Assembly (NCBI GenBank): GCA_023250175.1
Contig: JAHFBD010000167.1
Span: 1 to 5,191 of the forward strand
Direction: 5' to 3'
Length of the DNA stretch: 5,191 nt
Source of the DNA: Candidatus Melainabacteria bacterium
Lineage (GTDB): Bacteria; Cyanobacteriota; Vampirovibrionia; 2-02-FULL-35-15
The notes under the pieces were generated by a model. It made no database searches. It was given only the letters and a program-made list of their open reading frames with translations, and was not told where the DNA came from. Position 1 is the stretch's first letter. The number at the start of each line of letters is the position of its first letter. Below, one piece after another: positions 1 through 4,954 of the stretch. The translations under genes and the position numbers were made by a program.

Positions 1-1
1 T

Positions 2-241
2 GCTGAAAAAATAGCACTTGAAATGTCTGAGCTAGCAGAGAGACTAGAAACATTACGTGAGAATCCTATTAAAATGGACGAGCATTGTCCTGAGTTTCTT
101 AGTATCGAAGTAGAGTGTGCCGATTTGATTATTAGATGTTTAGACTTTTGTGGTAGGCGGCAACTCAGAGTAGGTGAAGCGTTAGTTGCTAAAATGAAAT
201 ATAATACAACTCGAGGGCATAAGCATGGAAAGAAGTTTTAA
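2..241 (+). CDS. MazG-like nucleotide pyrophosphohydrolase, C-terminal part (5' end outside window)
   Basis: The frame is open to the left edge, and 79 codons are visible before TAA at 239-241. Seen: a helix with SELAE (visible residues 9-13) giving an ExxE pair (E10, E13), then EVECAD (36-41) giving ExxD (E38, D41). This is the metal-binding pattern of all-alpha MazG/dUTPase-like NTP pyrophosphatases. The C-terminal run from EALVAKM to GHKHGKKF closely resembles the basic end of phage MazG-like proteins (yN-x-TR-x-x-KHGKKF type). Known of the family: hydrolysis of (d)NTPs to (d)NMP plus pyrophosphate using Mg2+, cytosolic, often next to phage replication genes. The ATG at 23 is unlikely to be the true start: it has no Shine-Dalgarno, and the ExxE helix already begins before it, so the N-terminus should lie upstream. 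The stop overlaps the next start (TAATG). Substrate cannot be told from sequence. Confidence 0.8.
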   Translation, partial: AEKIALEMSELAERLETLRENPIKMDEHCPEFLSIEVECADLIIRCLDFCGRRQLRVGEALVAKMKYNTTRGHKHGKKF

Positions 242-384
242 TGCCTAAGTACCAAATAACTTTAGAAGTAAATGTTACACTTGCAGATATAGAAGACTAT
301 ATCAATGGTATAGTTGAAGAATATCCTTGCGTAGCGGACGAAGATATAAAAATTTTAGGTTTAATGGAAATTAAAGATGCCTAA
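241..384 (+). CDS. Small hypothetical protein, 47 aa, first of a paralogue pair
   Basis: The ATG overlaps the MazG-like stop (TAATG). GGAAAGAAG at 227-235 lies five bases upstream as a ribosome binding site. The protein starts MPKYQITLEV and ends in an acidic stretch with a hydrophobic strand (IKILGLMEI). The pattern suggests strand (residues 3-10), amphipathic helix (about 13-28), strand (36-43). It shares its first residues with the next gene (MPKYQIIL) and a similar strand-helix pattern, so the two look like diverged copies. The next gene starts inside this one's last codons (overlap 377-384), so the two should be translationally coupled. I recognise no family or function. The start overlap, the ribosome site and the paralogue support it as real despite its size. 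Confidence 0.7.
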   Translation: MPKYQITLEVNVTLADIEDYINGIVEEYPCVADEDIKILGLMEIKDA

Positions 385-652
385 ATACCAAATAATACTA
401 AGAATAGATAAACAACTAACAGATCAAGAGTTTCAAGATTTGGTTCAAAATATTTTAGACTATGAGGAGTCTAAAGGAATAATGAGTTATAAATTATTGG
501 CTGCACAGAATCTTGAAGGAATTCGTGAAGAACTATGGCAGTTAAAGGAGGAAATTAAAGACTTTACAACCAAAAACGCTTATTTTAAACAAGTTATAGA
601 AGATAAAATTAAAAATACTTTTGAAGAAATTAACCAACTTTTCAAACTTTAA
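377..652 (+). CDS. Hypothetical protein, 91 aa, N-terminus paralogous to preceding gene, C-terminal coiled coil
   Basis: The ATG lies eight bases inside the end of the preceding gene, with GGAAA at 366-370 as a plausible ribosome site. Residues 1-46 match the 47-residue upstream protein in layout: MPKYQIIL strand, helix with QEFQDLVQNILDY, then a strand with YKLL. The remaining half is helical and charged, with a hydrophobic 4-3 spacing (I49, L53, L56, I60, F63) and further hydrophobics around F70, I74, I78, F82 and I85. This suggests a coiled coil that could mediate dimerisation. It looks like a copy of the upstream module with an added oligomerisation tail, or equally the upstream gene is a shortened copy. 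No catalytic motif, signal peptide or membrane segment is seen. Function unknown; its position between MazG-like and SSB-like genes only hints at DNA metabolism. Confidence 0.8.
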   Translation: MPKYQIILRIDKQLTDQEFQDLVQNILDYEESKGIMSYKLLAAQNLEGIREELWQLKEEIKDFTTKNAYFKQVIEDKIKNTFEEINQLFKL

Positions 653-655
653 ACA

Positions 656-664
656 AAAAGGAAA
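656..664 (+). promoter_or_regulatory. Ribosome binding site that fixes the SSB-like start at 672
   Basis: AAAAGGAAA sits seven bases before ATG 672. The frame stays open upstream to an ATG at 621, but that start lies inside the previous gene, has no comparable purine-rich site, and would add 17 residues with no domain character. Position 672 is therefore preferred. Confidence 0.7.
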
Positions 665-671
665 CAACACA

Positions 672-1076
672 ATGGCTTTGTTAATTCACGTTACAAAAGC
701 AGATTTAATGAAAAATCAGGCTATAACTCCAGGATGGAAAGAAGCTGAAGTCCAAGAGGTTTATGCTAAAATGTCCAAAGATGGACAGAGTACTAACTAT
801 TGGGTAAAACTGACTTTTACAGAGGACGCTGATGGACGTAATATTGAGCATAACTTTAATTCCAAAGCTTTAGGCATTTCATTGCAAAATTACTGTGCAG
901 CTATTTCAGGAAAGACTGTACTAGAGTTTATGGAAAGTATGCCAAAAGAAACCACACTAGACTTGGAATCTACTATAGGTAAAAAACTAATGGTCAAAAT
1001 TAAAAATGAAATCTTCGAAGGGCGCCCAGTTAACAAAGTAGAAGATTTTTGTCCTGTAGGTAAAGTTCCTTTCTAG
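672..1076 (+). CDS. Probable phage single-stranded DNA-binding protein (DUF669/SSB-like), 134 aa
   Basis: Start chosen at ATG 672 because of the AAAAGGA site upstream. The protein runs from a PGWKEAEVQEV segment (residues 20-30), through KMSKDGQSTNYWVKLTF (33-49) and a FNSKALGI segment (62-69), to KKLMVKIKNEIFEGRPVNKV (104-123) and a C-terminus ending GKVPF. This beta-rich layout matches, from memory, small phage proteins annotated as ssDNA-binding or DUF669: a central SKDGQS-x-N element, a late VKIKNE-x-x-x-GR-x-xNKI-x-DF element, and a terminal P-F like the SSB tail tip. Known role of such proteins: coating single-stranded DNA at the fork and recruiting partners through the last residues. 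Three of the last nine residues are not acidic as in bacterial SSB tails (FCPVGKVPF), so the tip resemblance is partial. It is followed by a strong hairpin, so it may end a transcript. A recombination-associated protein of the same fold class is the alternative. Confidence 0.6.
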   Translation: MALLIHVTKADLMKNQAITPGWKEAEVQEVYAKMSKDGQSTNYWVKLTFTEDADGRNIEHNFNSKALGISLQNYCAAISGKTVLEFMESMPKETTLDLESTIGKKLMVKIKNEIFEGRPVNKVEDFCPVGKVPF

Positions 1077-1089
1077 ACTTAATCAACCA

Positions 1090-1134
1090 ACATTTCCCGA
1101 CTCTTAAAGCAATTAGAGAGTCGGGAAAACTTTT
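1090..1134 (+). terminator. Hairpin, probable rho-independent terminator or attenuator
   Basis: Left arm TTTCCCGACTCT (1093-1104) is perfectly complementary to AGAGTCGGGAAA (1117-1128). Three further pairs (TAA 1105-1107 with TTA 1113-1115) form across a bulged G1116 and close a five-base loop. A short T tract (CTTTT, 1130-1134) follows on the + strand; the - strand side has no T run. It sits 16 bases after the SSB-like stop and before the ribosome site of the next gene. The T tract is weak, and no promoter is visible between it and the next gene, so partial read-through or an RNA-processing or stabilising role is possible. Confidence 0.6.
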
Positions 1135-1139
1135 AGAAA

Positions 1140-1145
1140 GAAAGG
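1140..1145 (+). promoter_or_regulatory. Ribosome binding site that favours start at 1154
   Basis: GAAAGG ends two bases before the ATG at 1148 and overlaps the GTG at 1145, both too close for normal initiation. It ends eight bases before the ATG at 1154, the usual distance. Position 1154 is therefore taken as the start of the next gene. Confidence 0.65.
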
Positions 1146-1153
1146 TGATGTCT

Positions 1154-1411
1154 ATGCAATGTGAACGTTGTGGTTGGAAACGTAGTAGTATGAATCGTTC
1201 CTATATGATTATTGAACATGCTATGTTTTGTGAAATATGCTTACATACAATTGTAAAAGAATGGTTAATAAAGAAGCAAGAAGTAACTATGTTAGGTTCT
1301 GCTAGAACTGCCTGTGAAGTAAACTCATGTACTTATGAAATAGGGCATTATGGCAAGCATAGTTGGGATGAAGTGCAGGGAAATCCATGGAAAGCAGGAC
1401 CAGGATTCTAA
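1154..1411 (+). CDS. Cysteine/histidine-rich small protein, two putative zinc sites, 85 aa
   Basis: In-frame starts exist at 1145 (GTG), 1148 and 1154; spacing from GAAAGG at 1140-1145 favours 1154. Seen: C3-x2-C6 and C26-x2-C29, a four-cysteine set able to hold one zinc ion. After a linker comes a second group, C54-x4-C59-x5-H65-x3-H69, followed by SW. The second module resembles the C...C...GH-x-G-x-HSW pattern found in many small phage and actinobacterial proteins of unknown role. The two modules could be an in-frame fusion of two tiny genes, since a methionine (M46) lies between them. No DNA-binding or enzymatic family is recognised. It is the first gene after the hairpin at 1090-1134, and a good ribosome site leads into the next gene. 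Confidence 0.75.
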   Translation: MQCERCGWKRSSMNRSYMIIEHAMFCEICLHTIVKEWLIKKQEVTMLGSARTACEVNSCTYEIGHYGKHSWDEVQGNPWKAGPGF

Positions 1412-1414
1412 GTT

Positions 1415-1588
1415 ATGATTGAAATAGTACATCAAAAAACAAAGCTTAGAATATACGCAGCTAATACTGAAAAACGTACAGTTGCAATTCAGATATCAAA
1501 AAATACTAAAAATTTAAGTATTGGTCTTTCTAAACTAGAATTTTGTGCATTAATTAAGCAACTACAATTTTTAGTTTCAGAATTGTAA
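1415..1588 (+). CDS. Small hypothetical protein, 57 aa
   Basis: ATG 1415 has AGGA at 1402-1405, nine bases upstream, and starts three bases after the preceding stop. It ends at TAA 1586-1588, just ahead of the next gene's ribosome site. The protein begins MIEIVHQKTKLRIYA and alternates polar and hydrophobic residues over about 40 residues, suggesting beta strands. It closes with a hydrophobic helix (LEFCALIKQLQFLVSEL). Such short strand-rich proteins with a terminal helix are common in phage early regions, but I recognise no named family. No metal site, signal peptide or convincing membrane span is seen. Support comes from tight spacing on both sides and the ribosome site. Confidence 0.65.
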   Translation: MIEIVHQKTKLRIYAANTEKRTVAIQISKNTKNLSIGLSKLEFCALIKQLQFLVSEL

Positions 1589-1590
1589 AG

Positions 1591-1597
1591 GGAAAGG
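1591..1597 (+). promoter_or_regulatory. Strong ribosome binding site for gene at 1605
   Basis: GGAAAGG lies seven bases before ATG 1605, in the 16-base gap after the previous stop. It is among the best Shine-Dalgarno matches in the window and suggests independent initiation rather than coupling. Confidence 0.65.
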
Positions 1598-1604
1598 TAC
1601 ATTA

Positions 1605-1793
1605 ATGACTAAAGAACAGTTTTTTAAGATCCTATTAGAATATAATTTACCTGTTCGTTTTATAGACGTAATCTGGTTAGACTCACATAAACCAGCAAAT
1701 ATAAACGAAGCAACTTTACGTAAAGCTATAGTGTTACTCCTTAAATACATGAGTTTAGAAAGCATTAATGCTTCTTTTGGGGGGCCTTCATGA
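1605..1793 (+). CDS. Small hypothetical protein, 62 aa
   Basis: ATG 1605 is served by GGAAAGG at 1591-1597. The product is mostly helical: an N-terminal amphipathic helix (residues 2-13), a short hydrophobic stretch (VRFIDVIWL), then ATLRKAIVLLLKYMSLESI (about 36-54). The last segment interrupts hydrophobics with K and R and is more like a buried or amphipathic helix than a membrane span. The tail is GGPS. The stop overlaps the start of the next gene (ATGA at 1790-1793), and the coding run GGGGGG at 1779-1784 may act as that gene's ribosome site. A - strand frame of the same length overlaps it, but only this frame has a ribosome site and fits the operon. Function not recognised. Confidence 0.65.
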   Translation: MTKEQFFKILLEYNLPVRFIDVIWLDSHKPANINEATLRKAIVLLLKYMSLESINASFGGPS

Positions 1794-1936
1794 TAACAAT
1801 AGAACTAGGTTTACTAATTGTAACAGCTATAATAACATTGTTTAATATTGGTTTACTGGGGTTAGTATTTAAATTATATACAGAGTTAACAAAAACACAA
1901 ATCTTTACAATGCAAAAAAGAAAAGATGGAATTTAA
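1790..1936 (+). CDS. Small single-pass membrane protein, 48 aa
   Basis: ATG 1790 overlaps the previous stop (ATGA), with G-rich sequence at 1779-1784 as the ribosome site. Residues 5-27 are almost entirely hydrophobic (ELGLLIVTAIITLFNIGLLG and onward), a clear transmembrane helix. It is followed by a polar tail with K and R near the end (TMQKRKDGI). By the positive-inside rule the tail would face the cytoplasm. The stop overlaps the next start (TAATG 1934-1938), and the next gene also encodes a single-span protein, so the two may act as a pair. Small phage proteins of this shape include holin-like, superinfection-exclusion and host-modulating proteins, but nothing here selects among them. The location in a replication gene cluster argues against a lysis role. 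Confidence 0.65.
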   Translation: MITIELGLLIVTAIITLFNIGLLGLVFKLYTELTKTQIFTMQKRKDGI

Positions 1937-2076
1937 TGGACTTTTTTCAAGTTGTAGGCTTGTTACATATAATTTTTTATAGTTGTGCTGGATTGCTGTG
2001 GGTAATAAAACATATTATAAGAAGTCTTCGAATTGAAGATAAAAATACTGTAGAATTTTTTAAGAAGGTTTTATGA
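1936..2076 (+). CDS. Small single-pass membrane protein, 46 aa
   Basis: ATG 1936 shares its first base with the previous stop (TAATG); GGA at 1928-1930 is a weak ribosome site, so coupling is likely. Residues 3-24 (FFQVVGLLHIIFYSCAGLLW and beyond) form a hydrophobic span. A basic segment follows (KHIIRSLRIEDK), then an amphipathic end with FFKKVL. Charge distribution predicts N-terminus out and C-terminus in. It has no obvious sequence similarity to the membrane protein just upstream beyond composition. The stop overlaps the next start (ATGA 2073-2076). Function unknown; with its neighbour it may form a small membrane complex. Confidence 0.65.
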   Translation: MDFFQVVGLLHIIFYSCAGLLWVIKHIIRSLRIEDKNTVEFFKKVL

Positions 2077-2192
2077 AAGGTCTACTAAAACGGCTATGGT
2101 GTTTTGTTTATTATAAGCATAGTCCGTATTACAACTATATGCCATATCACTATCAATGCATTCGATGCAAGCATATTTGGTTTGGCCACTAA
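2073..2192 (+). CDS. Tiny protein with C-terminal CxxC-H knuckle, 39 aa
   Basis: ATG 2073 overlaps the previous stop (ATGA), and AAGAAGG at 2062-2068 is a good, slightly close ribosome site. The product starts basic and hydrophobic (MKGLLKRLWCFVYY), has an aromatic, tyrosine-rich middle, and ends CIRCKHIWFGH. That end has a CxxC pair (C29, C32) with histidines at 34 and 39. Similar small phage proteins ending in a CxxC-x-H-x-W segment are common and usually hypothetical. A single pair could form half of a zinc site, completed by the histidines or by dimerisation. The stop TAA directly abuts the polymerase ATG (TAAATG), so translation of this peptide may feed the polymerase. Confidence 0.6.
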   Translation: MKGLLKRLWCFVYYKHSPYYNYMPYHYQCIRCKHIWFGH

Positions 2193-4748
2193 ATGTCAAC
2201 TGAAATTCTAACTATCAATCCTCAAGTTTCGTCGCACGGGTACTCAGACGCTAATATCTTTTTCTTGTCTGGATTTCCGTATACTTCAGACATTTTATCT
2301 GGTTTAGCTTTAACTGGCCATAGTGAAAGCACCCTTAATAGATTTTTGTATACTCTTAAAATCAATTTAAAACAATGTTATAGAAGTACATTTATTAAGG
2401 AAAAGCTTAGTTATAGCGGTACCAATCCAAAAAAGCAACGAGAGGCTTTAGCTAAAGTAAACGTTGAGGAGTATACTAAACTTTTATTTGAAGAAATCAA
2501 ATATGTCAGTCCAAATGTTATTGTTCCATTAGATGATATTAGCCTTGCTGCTGTTTTTCCACATATTAACGGTTTACATAAGCCAAAAGGGCGTAAATAT
2601 TGGGTTTATTGCTATCGTGGTAGTATTCTACCTTTGCGTAGTGATTTTACTGATAAAATTGGGCGCTCCATCAAAGTGATTCCAACATTAAGTCCATTTT
2701 TAATGGAAGCAGACTGGCGCGCACGTTCGTATGTTCCTTTAGATTTTCAACGTATAAAAGAACATTCCATTTCAACACAACCTATACAAGAATATGGATT
2801 ATGCTGGGTAGCTAAGAGCGCCCAAGAGTTTGAGTTATTCTTAAAACGAAGTTATGAAAAGGCACCTAAAAGAGTTACATTCGATATTGAAACATACGGT
2901 GGAATGCTTGTATGCATTTCTTTTTGTTTTGATTCCTATGAAGCATGTACTGTTCCTCTCATGGATTTTAATATCTCTAATCTTGAACTTGTTTTTTTGT
3001 GGCGATTGGTAGGAAAGGTTTTAGCGGATGAAAGAATTGAAAAGAATAATCAAAATATTAAATTCGATTGGACTGTTCTGGAACGTTTTGGTTTTAAAGT
3101 TAACAACGTACGTTCTGATACGATGCTTAAAGGAGCATTATTATACCCTGAATTTCCCAAAGGCCTCGACTTTTATACGTCTATATACACACCAATACCG
3201 TATTATAAAGATGAAGGAAAAGAATATAATCCCAAATTACACAGTAGAGACCGCTTATATATCTATTGTGCTAAAGATAGTTTAACTGCGTCAATTATAG
3301 CTGAAAAACAAGATGAAGAATTAATTGAAAACAATAATCAAGAGTTGTATGAAAATGAAGTAGCACCAAGTATTCTAATATACAAAAATATTGATATAAC
3401 TGGTATTTTAGTAGATCAACAGCAAAAAATAAAATTACTTGAAAAGTATACTAATTTATATAACTCCAATAAAAATATACTTCGTAGCCTTATTGGTATT
3501 GAAGATTTTAATCCAGCTTCGCCTCCTCAGGTAGGAAGATTTATTTATGAAGATTTAAAATTTCCAAAGCGTCAAAAAACTTTAGACAATGGTGTGAAGT
3601 CATATAAAACAGATAAGGAAACCTTAGATGATTTGCTTATCAATCACGCAGGGCATAACCGAGCCGGAAAAGTTGGAGACACAATACTACAGAGGATTAT
3701 TATCTGCCGTAAGCTTGCTAAAATTATTGAGTATATTAACACACCTTTACACCCGAACGGAACTTTTCGAGGTTCGAGTAACATTGCCGGAACTGAAACT
3801 GGAAGATCAAGCTTTAGTCAAACAATTGATGAAATAGTTTTAGAAGAACAACGTAACAATAAATGGACGCGCCGCTTAGGGCGCAGCCTACAGACTATAA
3901 CTAAGCATGGATATCGCATAGATGAAGATTTGTTTGAAGATTATGAAGATACTGAAATTGCAAGTGACTTAAGGTCTATGTTTGTACCGCATAAAGATTT
4001 TGTCTTTGTTGAATGTGATGGTAAAGGTGCTGAAGCTAGAGCAGTTTTTGTTTTGGCAGAAGATTATGAAGCATTATATGCAATGGATCAAAAACCTAAT
4101 TTACATGCTAAGACCATCGGTGCTATTTTAGGCGTTGATCCCAATAGTATAACCAAGAATGCGCCCTTTGTTCCTAATATTAATGTTCCATACTATGAAT
4201 TAGGTAAACGTATACGGCACGCTGGACATAATGGTATGCGTGCTTTTCGTTTAAGTCAGTATATTCACGCAGCGCTAGGCTATTGTGAAACTCTTATGGA
4301 TAAGTTTCATAAATTAAATCCTAGAATTCAACAAAATTTTCATGAGCCTTTACGTGAAATAGTTAAGAATACTTTAACACTTACATGTCCTAACGGACGC
4401 AAGCGTACTTTTTTTGCTAAGTTTAATGACGCTTTGTATCAAGAAGCCTTATGTTATATTCAACAAGCTATTATAAGTGATCTAACCAAGTTTACAATGC
4501 CTCGTGTAACTCAAGATTTACCTGGTTACATGAAGCATTATAAGTTCTTAACCGAACAGCATGATGGTATTTTAGCGGAAGTTCATAAAGATCATATAAT
4601 GAGCTATATATATGTCTTTAAAAGTCATTATGAAAGGAAAATAAATTTTAAAAATTGTAGTCTTAGTAGAAATTTTGATCTAATCATCCCAGTTGAAACT
4701 AGTATAGGTGAAACAAATTGGCAAAACTTGAAAGAGGTTTTCTCATGA
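2193..4748 (+). CDS. Family A DNA polymerase with N-terminal UDG-like domain and 3'-5' exonuclease, 851 aa
   Basis: This is the phage replicative DNA polymerase. Domains seen: (1) residues about 8-190, a uracil-DNA-glycosylase family 4-like fold (HGYSDANIFF, SGLALTGHS, VSPNVIVPL, VIPTLSPFL), as in phage SPO1-type polymerases; (2) residues about 226-375, DEDD-type proofreading exonuclease with DIE (D231, E233), QNIKFD (287-292, D292) and Y358-xxx-D362; (3) residues about 390-851, polymerase with TGR (536-538), SLQTIT (565-570), motif A D609-GKGA-E614-x-R616, motif B K672-RIRHAGH-N680-GM, GRKRTFF (735-741), a Q757 segment and motif C H790-D791-G792. Catalytic aspartates D609 and D791 and the exonuclease acids are all present, so both activities should be intact. 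No 5'-3' exonuclease domain is present. The UDG-like part lacks the family 4 catalytic Glu and His. The ATG abuts the upstream stop without a clear Shine-Dalgarno, suggesting coupling. A family A polA-type call is very secure. Confidence 0.96.
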   Translation: MSTEILTINPQVSSHGYSDANIFFLSGFPYTSDILSGLALTGHSESTLNRFLYTLKINLKQCYRSTFIKEKLSYSGTNPKKQREALAKVNVEEYTKLLFEEIKYVSPNVIVPLDDISLAAVFPHINGLHKPKGRKYWVYCYRGSILPLRSDFTDKIGRSIKVIPTLSPFLMEADWRARSYVPLDFQRIKEHSISTQPIQEYGLCWVAKSAQEFELFLKRSYEKAPKRVTFDIETYGGMLVCISFCFDSYEACTVPLMDFNISNLELVFLWRLVGKVLADERIEKNNQNIKFDWTVLERFGFKVNNVRSDTMLKGALLYPEFPKGLDFYTSIYTPIPYYKDEGKEYNPKLHSRDRLYIYCAKDSLTASIIAEKQDEELIENNNQELYENEVAPSILIYKNIDITGILVDQQQKIKLLEKYTNLYNSNKNILRSLIGIEDFNPASPPQVGRFIYEDLKFPKRQKTLDNGVKSYKTDKETLDDLLINHAGHNRAGKVGDTILQRIIICRKLAKIIEYINTPLHPNGTFRGSSNIAGTETGRSSFSQTIDEIVLEEQRNNKWTRRLGRSLQTITKHGYRIDEDLFEDYEDTEIASDLRSMFVPHKDFVFVECDGKGAEARAVFVLAEDYEALYAMDQKPNLHAKTIGAILGVDPNSITKNAPFVPNINVPYYELGKRIRHAGHNGMRAFRLSQYIHAALGYCETLMDKFHKLNPRIQQNFHEPLREIVKNTLTLTCPNGRKRTFFAKFNDALYQEALCYIQQAIISDLTKFTMPRVTQDLPGYMKHYKFLTEQHDGILAEVHKDHIMSYIYVFKSHYERKINFKNCSLSRNFDLIIPVETSIGETNWQNLKEVFS
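4731..4737 (+). promoter_or_regulatory. Ribosome binding site that fixes next start at 4745
   Basis: AAAGAGG lies inside the last polymerase codons, seven bases before ATG 4745. The in-frame ATG at 4718 would give a 27-base longer overlap and has no such site, so 4745 with its ATGA overlap is preferred. Confidence 0.7.
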
Positions 4749-4954
4749 CTTTTGAAGACGAGTTAGAACGTTTAATTAACAAATACAGTAAAGAAAACGA
4801 TTCAGACACACCAGACTTTATTTTAGCTAACTTTTTAGACCGCTGTTTAGAGGCATTTAATATATGTGTAAGTAGAAGAACAGACTGGTATCAAGAGAGG
4901 GTACAAAAGTATAATTTGCAAATGCCCATTCAAGAAAACGAGAAAGAACCATGA
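4745..4954 (+). CDS. Small conserved phage hypothetical protein, 69 aa
   Basis: ATG 4745 overlaps the polymerase stop (ATGA) and is preceded by AAAGAGG at 4731-4737. The product is acidic and helical: MTFEDELERLINKYS, then SDTPDFILANFLDRCLEAFN, then VSRRTDWYQ and a polar tail. The pattern TPDFILA-x-FL-x-x-CLEAFN followed by R-x-x-WY is one I associate with short hypothetical proteins of phages and actinobacteria, which supports it as a conserved gene; no function is known to me. Strict coupling to the polymerase suggests co-expression at matched levels. No cysteine pairs, membrane span or catalytic motif are seen. Its own stop overlaps the next gene (ATGA 4951-4954). Confidence 0.75.
   Translation: MTFEDELERLINKYSKENDSDTPDFILANFLDRCLEAFNICVSRRTDWYQERVQKYNLQMPIQENEKEP

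Noticed and set aside
621..671. Longer N-terminus for the SSB-like gene starting at 621
   Set aside because: It would overlap the previous gene by 32 bases without a ribosome site, whereas 672 has AAAAGGA at good spacing.
1577..1765. A 62-codon open frame on the - strand
   Set aside because: It lies opposite a + strand frame that has a strong ribosome site (GGAAAGG) and an ATGA junction; nothing else in the window is on the - strand.
3028..3285. An 85-codon + strand frame within the polymerase gene
   Set aside because: It overlaps the exonuclease domain, whose motifs (QNIKFD, YCAKD) are conserved in the main frame; the alternative product has no family character.
3628..3837. A 69-codon + strand frame within the polymerase gene
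   Set aside because: It overlaps the polymerase TGR region, which is conserved in the main frame; it is a chance open frame.
3869..3884. GC-rich hairpin GCGCC/GGCGC
   Set aside because: Only five pairs, inside polymerase coding sequence, no T tract; more likely from arginine and glycine codons than a regulatory element.
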